DNA of 64,000 bases from Sesamum alatum (taxonomy: Eukaryota; Streptophyta; Magnoliopsida; Lamiales; Pedaliaceae), in the NCBI GenBank assembly GCA_034509735.1, contig JACGWO010000002.1:21871636-21935635 (forward strand), given 5' to 3'. Position numbers and translations under genes: made by a program. The number at the start of each line of letters is the position of its first letter. Within the stretch, counting starts at the first letter, position 1. This document shows positions 54,972 to 64,000 of the stretch, in pieces. The notes under the pieces were generated by a model, which was not told where the DNA came from, made no database searches, and worked only from the letters and a program-made list of their open reading frames with translations.

Positions 54972-57202
54972 TGTTGGAATAGGTGACCAGAAAGCCAATA
55001 GGTTTGGCAATTTGTAACCTATCCGACAACTTGATATGAATGTAATATTATTATGTGATGAAAAACATGAGTGTTCGTCACCAATGGTACCTTCTTTGTT
55101 GCGCTCATCTTATATTTGTTAAAATGGTGTTTAACTTATATCGCAACAAAGCCCACAGACCATGGATAACAACTCGTGCAGTTGGGCCACGCATTGGATG
55201 GTGGTCATGAAACCAACTGATTAAGAGTTGGGTCTGAAACGTTCCAAGTCGAGGACCTCGAGACAGGGCATCGAGAGTCCTATTGAGACTTGCGTCAAGA
55301 ATCGTGTTCATTAGATGAGTGCCGTGTTTCATCGGCGACAAGCGTGGGACGCCTACACGATCTTGATGGGTTGGTCGACTGGGGTCGAGCCGACTGGACT
55401 GACTCGCGGGGATCATCATATGGAAGCCTTGGAGGCTTGGTCGGTATGATTGGTTTTCCCCGGTTCCGATAGTACGGGAGTAATCCTCAGACTTGAGGAA
55501 TCATGGCAGTCGCGTGCACAGGACGGTTGTATCTTGGATCTGGCGAGAGGTGATCATTCTGTAAGATGATCATTATAAGCCTTGTCCAGTGCAGTCGGAA
55601 TGTGTAGCGAGGACGGTGGATTCCAAGAAGAGGATCCGTCCCCTGTCAGTATGTGACAGAGGTATCTCCTATGCACTCGGAGACACGTTCATGCTGTTTG
55701 AAGCTGTGGCCACAGTGGTTGGTCGAACAGGGAATGGTTTCCTGTGTCGACACAATGAAGCATATGTGGTCTCGAGTATTAAGCATAGATGCCTAGTCAA
55801 GGATGGGAACCGACGCCTAATTCTATACCCTAGACTAAGGCTGGGAGACGGTAGACGGAAGAATCGTACCCGTACGGAATCGGCGCCTAAATGTTCACGC
55901 CAATTCACCTAGTCTCTAGTGCCATCGACCGTTGCTAGACGGCCACCCATGGTAACGGGCCCTTGTGGGACACGGGCCCAAGTCTAGCTGAGGGTGAACC
56001 TAAAGGGTCACACACAAATCACCGAGGAGGTTGAGAGATTGACTTGGAGTCAATCTCGAAGGATAAAATAAGTAATTGGATTACTTAAGGGAAAGTCCAT
56101 TGGATGGACGGGCCGATATTGTATCGGGCTTTCATTTAATCGGTAAATTGGATTTTCGATTAAATATGGAAAGTTGAGATGTTGAGACGTTGGATCTTTT
56201 AATTGGATTAAAACATCAACGGGAATAATTTAAATGCACATTAAATTGGATTTAATATTGGGTTCGTCGTAATTGGATTACGATAAAACCCGGTACGTTA
56301 AATTATACCCGAGAGGTGAAATAATTCCTAATTTGGAATAGGAAGAAGTTGGACTTCTTCCCTTAATTAAACATGGCCGACACGCTCCCTTGGAGGAAGC
56401 AAAATCAGCCATGTTTCATGCTAGGTGGTATGTTTACTTATCTCTTTTGGAAAGAGACAAATCAACTCCAATCAAGCTCTTCCCTTTTGGTATGATTTGA
56501 TCATACCATAAATTTTGGTAGGCTTGATTGAAGAATTGATGGTGATTGATTGGAATGAATCTAGACATCCTTGGATGAACCTAGACACATTTCAATAATC
56601 ACATTAATTATGTATATATATTAGAATATACAACACCTAGCAAAATTGTGATTCATTATTCATCTTTTTCTAGGAAAAAGAGAAGGCAAAAATCCTCTCC
56701 TCTCTCTCAAAATTTCGTGCTCCCTCCCTCTCTTACACTTGTGTTCTTCACTTGATTTTGAATCAAGAAGAAGAACAAAGTAAGTTTAAGAGAACACTAA
56801 TTCATAGTGTTCTTCTCTTAAACCGATTCCTTCCTAAACCCGTTCTTTTCTAGCAAGAAGAACGTGTGTTTCTTCCGGTGTGGTGTGGATCACCTTTGGA
56901 GAATCCATACGTTTGGATTTCGTGAGCATTCCGGAGAAGGAACAACGCTAGTAGCCGGGAACATACGCTAAACAATCAAAGGTAACGGTTTATTACGCTT
57001 TGATTGATTTCATTTGTATATCTATGCCCTATGTGTTTAAATATATGTTTTAATATTTACACATCCTACATCGAACGCCCGGTTGAGCACCCAAGGGTAC
57101 ACCCCTTGGGATTCGCGTATTTTGAATTTGATTTAAATTTACGCAATTTCTCGCTTTTTCTCGCTTCCGCTCGCGCTCCCGGGCGGATCCGCTTGTCCTT
57201 CA
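54972..57202 (+). mobile_element. Solo LTR L (alpha family)
   Basis: A complete alpha LTR of 2231 bp, TGTTGG...CTTCA, with a perfect target duplication TATCA (54967-54971 and 57203-57207). J's RNase H sequence continues on the right. U5 hairpin 57090-57110 (TACAC loop). Confidence 0.96.
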
Positions 57203-57313
57203 TATCAGTCATGTGCCGGGGAGGCACACTGGAGTGCAGTCAAGACTATCCTAAAGTACCTGAAAAGGACTAAGGACATGTTCTTGATCTACGGCGGTGG
57301 AGAGTTGACATAA
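57203..57313 (+). pseudogene. Element J RNase H remnant
   Basis: About 105 bp equivalent to the CAGEAHW...LKYL..TKDMFL stretch, then an abrupt jump at about 57310 into the LTR about 44 bp from its start. Most of RNase H and the polypurine tract are deleted. Confidence 0.88.
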
Positions 57314-59459
57314 TAACCTATTCGACAACTTGATGTAGATGTAATATTATTATGTCATGAATAAAATGAGTATTTATCACTTCTGGTGCTTACTTTGTTG
57401 CGCTCATTTCACATTTGTTAAAACGGTGTTTAACTTATATCGCAACAACGCCCACAGACCATGGATAACAACTCATGCAGTTGGGCCACGCATTGGATGG
57501 TGGTCATGAAACCAACTGATTAAGAGTTGGGTCTGAAACGTTCCAAGTCGAGAACCTCGAGACAGGGCATCGATAGTCCTATTGAGACTTGCGTCAAGAG
57601 TCGTGTTCATTGGATGAGTGCCGTGTTTCATCGGCGACAGACGTGGGATGCCTACACGATCTTGATGGGTTGGTCGACTTGGGTCGAGCCGACTGGATTG
57701 ACTCGCGGGGATCATCATATGGTTCCGATAGTACGGGAGTAATCCTCAGACTTGAGGGATCATGGCAGTCGCGTCCACATGATGGCTATATCTTGGATCT
57801 GGCGAGAGGCAATCATTCTGTAAGATGATTATCATAAGCCTTGTCCAGTGCAGTCGGAATGTGTAGCGAGGACGGTGGATTCCAAGAAGAGGATCCGTCC
57901 CCTGTCAGTATGTGACAGAGGTATCTCCTATGCACTCGGAGACACGTTCATGCTGTTTAAAGCTGTGGCCACAGTGGTTGGTCGAACAGGGAATGGTTTC
58001 CTGTGTCGACGTAATGAAGCATCGTGGTCTCGAGTATTAAGCATAGATGCCTAGTCAAGGATGGGAACCAACGCCCAATTCCATACCCTAGACTAAGGCC
58101 GGGAGACGGTAGATGGAAGGATCTTACCCGTACGGAATCGGCGCCTAAATGTTCACGCTAATTCACCTAGTCTCAAGTGCCATGGACCGTTGCTAGACGG
58201 CCACCCATGGTAACGGGCCCTTGTGGGACACGGGCCCAAGTCTAGCTGAGGGTGAACCTAATGGGTCACACACAAATCACCTAGGAGGTTGAGAGATCGA
58301 CTTGGAGTCAATCTTGAAGGATAAAATAAGTAATTGGATTACTTAAGGGATAGCCCATTGGATGGACGGGCCGATATTGTATCGGGATTTTGTTTAATCG
58401 GTTAATTGGATTTTTGATTAAATATGGAAAATTGAGATGTTGAGACGTTGGATCTTTTAATTGGATTAAAAGATCAACGGGAATAATTTAAATGGACATT
58501 AAATTGGATTTAATGTTGGATTCGTCGTAATTGGATTACGATAAAACCCGGTCCGTTAAATTATACCCGAGAGGAGAAATAATTCCTATTTTAGAATAGG
58601 AAGAAGTTGGACTTCTTCCCTTAATTAAACATGGCCGACATGGTCCCTTGGAGTAAGCAAAATCAGCCATGTTTCATGCTAGGTGGTATGTTGAATTATC
58701 TCTTTTGGAAAGAGACAAATCAACTTCAATCAAGCTCTTCCCTTTTGGTATGATTTGATCATACCATAAATTTTGGTAGGCTTGATTGAAGAATTGATGG
58801 TGATTGATTGGAATGAATGTAGACATCCTTGGATGAACCTAGACACATTCCAATAATCACATTAATTATGTATATATATTAGAATATACAACACCAAGCA
58901 TAAGTGATTCATTATTCATCTTTTTCTAGAAAAAAGAGAAGACAAAATCCCTCTCCTCTCTCTCAACTCTCGGCCCTCTCTCCCTCTCTCACACTTGTGT
59001 TCTTCACTTGATTTTGAATCAAGAAGAAGAACAAAGTATGTTTAAGATAGCACTAATTCATAGTGTTCTTCTCTTAAACGGATTCCTTCTTAAACCCGTT
59101 CTTTTCTAGCAAGAAGAACGTGTGTTTCTTCCGATGTGGTGTGGATCACCTTTGGAGAATCCATACGTTTGGATTTCGTGAGCATTCCGGAAAAGGAACA
59201 ACGCAAGTAGTCGGGAGCATACGCTAAACAATCAAAGGTAACGGTTTATTACGCTTTGATTGATTATATATATTTATCTATGCCCTATGTCTTTAATATT
59301 CATTTTCAATATTTACACATCCTACATCGAACGCCCGGTTGAGCACCCAAGGGCACAACCCTTGGGATTCGTATTTTATATTAGATTTGATTTAATTTAT
59401 GCACTTTTCTCGCTTTCTCGCTTCCGCTCGCGCTCCCGGGCGGATCCGCTTGTCCTTCA
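57314..59459 (+). mobile_element. alpha LTR shared by J (3') and M (5')
   Basis: An alpha LTR lacking its first 44 bp or so, ending CTTCA at 59459 and followed by a PBS. It has J interior on its left and a second leader on its right, the LTR-interior-LTR-interior pattern left by unequal recombination. U5 pairings: hairpin 59346-59366, CGCCCGG/CCGGGCG (59332-59338 with 59436-59442). Confidence 0.88.
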
Positions 59460-59486
59460 AGTGGTATCAGAGCCCCGTTCGCTGTA
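59323..59486 (+). other. U5-PBS structured RNA region of element M
   Basis: TACATCGAACG (59323-59333) pairs with CGTTCGCTGTA (59476-59486) at 10 of 11 positions across the PBS. It encloses CGCCCGG/CCGGGCG and GAGC/GCTC pairings and the CCCAAGGG-CACAA-CCCTTGGG hairpin. The bases differ from B, D and A but the pairings are kept. Confidence 0.72.
59462..59473 (+). other. Primer-binding site of element M
   Basis: TGGTATCAGAGC, two bases after the alpha LTR end, complementary to initiator methionine tRNA. Confidence 0.93.
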
Positions 59487-59737
59487 AGGGGCATAGATCT
59501 ATGTGTTTGGCCTGATCTATTTGCTTTTAAATGGCTTTATTGGCATGTTAGATTGTACAAATATATGAGTAATATGATAATTCAATTGTTTGGATTTAAT
59601 GGACTTTTGGCATGCTTTATTTTGTTAGATTGGATCTAAAATTGCATGCTTATTTTCAGAATAATATTACTGTTATTGTGCTGAAACAGTTTTTGAAAAA
59701 CAAAAAAAAAAAAAATTTAGATCGGAACGGCATTGGC

Positions 59738-59763
59738 CGCGCGCAGGCAGGCGCCTGCGCGCG
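59738..59763 (+). other. Conserved leader hairpin, element M
   Basis: CCGCGCAGGC with the complementary arm GCCTGCGCGG forms an 11-bp stem with loop AGGC, the same stem core as in A, D and B, set in a GC-rich island. Confidence 0.75.
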
Positions 59764-61144
59764 GATGTTGCGCACTGACGCGCGCGCTGTGCGGAGCCAA
59801 CCGCTGCTGGCCGAGGCCAGCGCGCGGCACAGAGCGCGCGTGCGCTCGCGTGCTGCCGTGTTCGCGCGGCCGGCCGGCCAGCACAACGGCTGGGCCGTTT
59901 TGTGCCCTTTTTTGACTTTTTTCCGGAAAATTTGATTTTCTGTATTTTCTGCACAATATTCTGAAAATATATTAATTTTGCATTTTTGCTTTAGGAATAA
60001 TTGGATTATTCCCTGAATTAAATTTGCTTAATTAATTTGGGATTAATACATGCATTGGATGCATTGTTTAAAATGTCCATTAAATTTAAAATTTGAATTT
60101 TGCATATTATTTGTATGTTTATGCTTTTGTGATGTTGGACATCCCTTGGGCATTTGGAATATCCATTGGTTATTTATGCATGATTATTTGGAATAATTGT
60201 GTTATGTGAGTTGATGGAATCAACATGGGATGATCACAAGAGCCCTAGACCTTATGTATGGATGAATATATGATCATTTATTTTCTGTTGGGTGGGGCCT
60301 GCGTGCCTCTTGTTTTTGGGACTATCATCTCCTGTATTATCAGCCTCATGATGTTAAGGCTTGTTTTCTTTATTACCAATGTATTACTTTCAGTTGTAAT
60401 GAGAGTAGATAGGTTTGGTGAGGTTTTAATTTTAACAAGCAATTGGAGTCGGAAACCCCAAGGAGAAGCATCAAGGTGTGAAACAAGAAGCACTTCAAGG
60501 CCCATTGGAATTACAATGGATTTATTATTAATGTAATAATTTAAGACCACCCTAAACAGACCATAGACTCACTGCAGGCTCAGTGGGTCGCATAGGTTGG
60601 GCTTGTGATCATCCTAACAGGGGTATGCTATGTTTTATGCATGCGGCGTTTTTATTTATCGCTTTAAATATTTGATATTTATGCATGCTAAAACACCATA
60701 ATGTGATGAGGTCTCAGTCACACTCAAACTCTCATTTGGTTGGACCAAATTAAATATTAGGCCCAGAATGGACTTGGATCAAAATAGTATTTTGATCTGT
60801 CCGAGCCTTCCATGCACGGCAATGTGGTGAGGAAGCTGCCACTACCCAAGTGTGGTCTCACGAGTCGTGGCACACTTGGACTTGGGGAAAGCTGCACCAT
60901 TGTTGTGAACAAAAAGACTGCTCGCAGTTTTCGTGTCTCACGAGTCGTGGGGGGCGACAGTTTGAGGTATGATTTGGTTGATGGGTCGGGCCTAACACTG
61001 AGTAACATGGTTTGCTTGGAGTCCTCAGAACTATGCAAATAGGTGAGGCAAAATATCTTGGGAACCTCATTGGATGAGAATGATACTAGGTATCTCCCAC
61101 GAGGTCTTCTTCATGTGAATCATAAAAGCGGGGAATGGAGATTA

Positions 61145-61734
61145 TGAAAGAAATCGGTGGATCGTCCCGGGAATTGCGCGAATGCAGAAGCGCGATATAA
61201 AATAACATACAAAAATTAAAGCATGCTTTTAATAATAAAAGAACACGCTCAAGGGGTGTACCCTTGAGATTCCCGGGTGTTTGGTGTATCTCATGATTAA
61301 ACAACATGTAAAGAAATCATGGAGGCCATAGAGTTGAAAATAAAGAGAGACGAAAAATAAAACGAGACCTACCCGTTGTCGTTTTTGTCTTTAACGGCTA
61401 CACGCGTTGTTCCCCGTTTTGCACCGAGATCTCGTTCTTGAGACCCTCCAAGTCGTGACACACGATCCACGCACGTATCTTGCACGTCGTGCTAGCAACG
61501 AACAAGTGTATATTTTGGAGTGGATGAATCAACAACACGTTATCAATTAACGGTATTGATTCATCTAAGTTCTAACGTTCCAAGAACAAACGAACTAGAA
61601 AATATTTTTCTTGGAGAGTGGAGAGATAGAGGGCGGACGAGAGAGAGGGGAGAGAGACCGAAATCGTGTGTGTGTTGTGTGTGTGTTGGAATTTCATCAT
61701 CCTTCAAAAAGTTGGAAGCTAGAGGTATTTATAG
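61145..61734 (-). mobile_element. Beta LTR fragment N, minus orientation
   Basis: Starts TGAAAGAAATCGG after the flank GATTA in M's leader and matches the U5/R end of minus beta LTRs (compare 10224-10830). It has a U5 hairpin at 61248-61268 (TACAC loop) and CT/GA- and GT-rich tracts at 61615-61690. It is cut at 61734 by fragment O just before its TATA region. Confidence 0.87.
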
Positions 61735-62688
61735 TGAAAGAATCGGTACGGCCCGGGAACGCGGCGGAAGCATAAAATAAAAGAAATTTAAAACGATTTC
61801 AAAGGGGTGTTCCCTTTGAATTCCCGGGCGTTCAGTGTATTCAAAAGCATAATGACATACATAAAAATATTCTTGAACATGTGGCTAGAGGAGGAAACAA
61901 AAAGGTACAATAATTTAAATAGAAACATACATTTTTCGTTTCACATGTACAACGGCAACAAGCTTTGATTCTCTTTTCGTTCCTTTTCCGTTCACCTTAG
62001 GATTCAAATTAGAACCCCTCTAATTTGTCCACACCATAGCAATGGAAGTAAATCTAGATCTACTACTAGGTAGAAGCTAGATCAATGAAGAAACGAAAAA
62101 CGTATTACACTATTGATTAGTGTATACGTATTTCTCATGTTCTCATTTTGAATCCAATTCAAAAAGAACTCAAAAGAAGGAGAAAAGGCTGGAAATTTTC
62201 GTGGTTTTTTGTGCTAGGGAGTGCAAGTTAGGAATATGAAAAGTGTATACATGTGTTGTGTAGTTGTAGGTAGTTTTTAAAACCACCTACACACTAATGC
62301 ACAACTTATACTCAACCTCCAACCATGTTAGCACAATATGTGGACCACCTAGCCATCATGGCAAGCCACATCATTGCTTACATGGAGCCACATCATTGCT
62401 TACATGGAGTACTTTCAACTCCTCTTAAACTTGCATCAAACCTTTGAGGTTTGATTTCAAGTCATGGACCGGTTTTGACCGGTCTTGATTTAATCAAGTT
62501 AAATCAAGTGATCCATGGATTTTAATTTAATCCAATTAATTTTAAACCTTATTGAAATCAAAAAGTTCATTTAATCCAATTAAATAAACATAAGCTCAAA
62601 CACTAATTAATTGATCCAATCAATTAATTAAACGAAACCCAATAAAGTAATCCAATTAATTTAAAGGTATTGAGCCCAATTCATAAGT
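61735..62688 (-). mobile_element. Gamma-type LTR fragment O, minus orientation
   Basis: Starts TGAAAGAATCGGTACGG, related to but diverged from the gamma LTR of A. U5 hairpin 61798-61820 (9-bp stem) and CCCGGG pairing present. Includes a duplicated segment ACATCATTGCTTACATGGAG (about 62371-62410). It ends near 62688, fused to internal gag/pol sequence, so the LTR start and polypurine tract are deleted. Confidence 0.78.
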
Positions 62689-63741
62689 TTATCTTGATTA
62701 TCCATTTTAATCATTTGATTTGAGTACTCATAATCCAATTATGGGATAATGTTTAAGGATAATTATGTATCCCACCTAGCAGACAAGAATAGTCATTCTT
62801 TGTCAAATAAAGTAATTTTATTGATCAAACGTATGTAATTAAATCTGTCCAACAGTATATAAAAACATACTTCGATCATGCTAGGTTACATATTTCCTTT
62901 CAAACTCTATCCTAACATGATCACTGCTATGCTATGCCTAACTAGTCCCTAGTCTTTGCAGCAATGGCCTGCCATCGCTAAGCCTTAGGACCTGTCTAGG
63001 CTTTCTACTCATAACCATCTGTAAACCATTCGCAGATTATGATTAACTGGTATCCAATACCAAAGAGTAGAACAATAATCATGTTGGTACTCAATTCAAA
63101 TGTACCTTCATTGGAGAGGAGCTTGGGAGACTCCCTCTTCCAATGTCCCTTTTTGCGGCAGTTAATGCACACATCGTTTGGAATCTATGACTTTGACTGT
63201 CGAACCCTCTTCCTCTTTCCTTTACCTCCGCCAAGCGGTGTAACACGATCACTCGAAGTGCTAGCAGCGACTGATGTTGTCTTAGCTTTTTTCCTCTTCC
63301 AGCGTCCGACACCCTTGCCTTTCGCTTCGGAGGTCAAAGACTCTCCCACTAGTACCGTCGGCGCAGATTTTTCAATCATTGCCTCGTATCGGACCAAAAT
63401 ATTTATCAAGTCATCAATAAATTGGTCGAAGGAGGTAGAAACAGACTGAAGGATCACATCGATGTACGTCTCTTTTTTCAAGATTAGCTTGGAGGTCTTT
63501 GAGCATTTCCACAAGGGATAGCATCATCACTCCATGCTCTCGTACAGACGACCCTTCTGTCATCTTAGCTTCGAAGAATGCCTTCGTTGCAGCATATCTA
63601 ACATACCGGTCCGAGACCGCATAGATATCTTGCAAACGAAGCATAATCTAGCCAACATCATCTAGCCTATCGTACTGCTTCTGGATCTCGTTAGTCATCA
63701 AGGCCAGTACGACGCTGCGGACCTGCCGGTGGTCAACATGC
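62689..63741 (-). pseudogene. Element O gag-protease remnant
   Basis: Minus-strand Gag core at about 63414-63700 (YAVSDRYVRYAATKAFF), a Lys-rich linker and a zinc knuckle near 63140-63180 with the last Cys changed to Ser (CINCRKKGHWKRES), then a badly diverged protease-to-pre-integrase stretch that resembles D's (28720-29100). Frameshifts separate the pieces. It is interrupted at 63742 by LTR P. Confidence 0.8.
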
Positions 63742-64000
63742 TGTTAGAATAGGTGACCATGTAAGCCAATTTTGGCGGGTATATGTAACCTATGTCTAGA
63801 CAATTATAGGTGTTTTGATAAATCATTAATGAATAAAGAAGTGAATTTTCATTTGGCATTACTTTGTTTGTGTTCACTTGCACCTATTTTTCCATATCTG
63901 TTCACTACGCAAACAGAGCCCACGGACTGAGATTCGATTTCGGGGACTGGGACTACGCTTGGAGGTAGGTCCATGAAATCAGTCTTCCCGAATCAGTCCG
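63742..64000 (+). mobile_element. Start of beta LTR P
   Basis: TGTTAGAATAGGTGACCATG and the following 259 bases are almost identical to the start of B's LTRs. The flank is CATGC. It runs off the window, so solo or full-length status cannot be judged. Confidence 0.9.

Larger units (their letters stand above)
59460..61144 (+). other. Element M leader (alpha)
   Basis: PBS, then AT-rich leader, an A-run (59702-59715), GC island (59727-59893), a T-rich part, a hairpin near 60569-60592, twin palindromes (60859-60869, 60939-60949) and a GTGAGG donor-like site (about 61042). It is cut at 61144 by LTR fragment N before the internal TATA box and gag. Confidence 0.85.

Overview
The window looks like heterochromatic nuclear DNA of a flowering plant, probably a eudicot (the clade is a guess). 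It is AT-rich and holds no host gene, rRNA or tRNA that I can recognise. Essentially every base belongs to one superfamily, Ty1/copia LTR retrotransposons with long LTRs of about 2.0-2.25 kb, a tRNA-iMet primer-binding site (PBS) and a single Gag-PR-INT-RT-RNaseH polyprotein. From memory the RNase H end most resembles the Angela/BARE/TAR group. I name four LTR families here: alpha (starts TGTTGGAATAGG, ends GCTTGTCCTTCA), beta (about 1.99 kb, ends CACATAATCTTTCA), gamma (ends CCGATTCTTTCA) and delta (ends CATATTTCTTTCA).

Layout. 1-4221: rearranged alpha LTRs with a nearly perfect 1.76-kb tandem duplication. 4222-9390: decayed alpha element G, split by beta solo LTR H (7293-9281, duplicated target TAAAA). 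9391-10223: leader of a minus-strand beta element, C; its LTR (10224-11423, 22119-22301, 44351-44954) is split twice. The first split is element B (11424-22113, duplicated target CCATT), a young, structurally complete beta element. The second is element D (22302-44345), a minus-strand delta element with good LTRs but a badly decayed interior. D's left LTR holds alpha solo LTR E (23589-25817). D's interior holds gamma element A (31153-41102, duplicated target CCTTT), which carries the only uninterrupted polyprotein (33351-37283) but has been inverted inside its own LTRs. 44955-48825: truncated beta element I, split by alpha solo LTR K. 48826-59459: decayed alpha element J, split by alpha solo LTR L; its right LTR also heads a second leader, M (59460-61144). 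61145-64000: stacked fragments N (beta), O (gamma-like, minus) and P (start of another beta LTR).

Together this is a record of nested insertion, LTR-LTR recombination (four solo LTRs) and internal rearrangement. The most interesting signals are shared by these otherwise divergent elements: a covarying RNA fold around U5 and the PBS; a 92-nt candidate intron that would remove the protease active site and give a short Gag; a GC-rich leader island of hairpins next to CG runs; a pair of CACGAGTCGTG elements and a TATAAATA box in the leader; and arrays of TTGAC cores upstream of the LTR TATA box.
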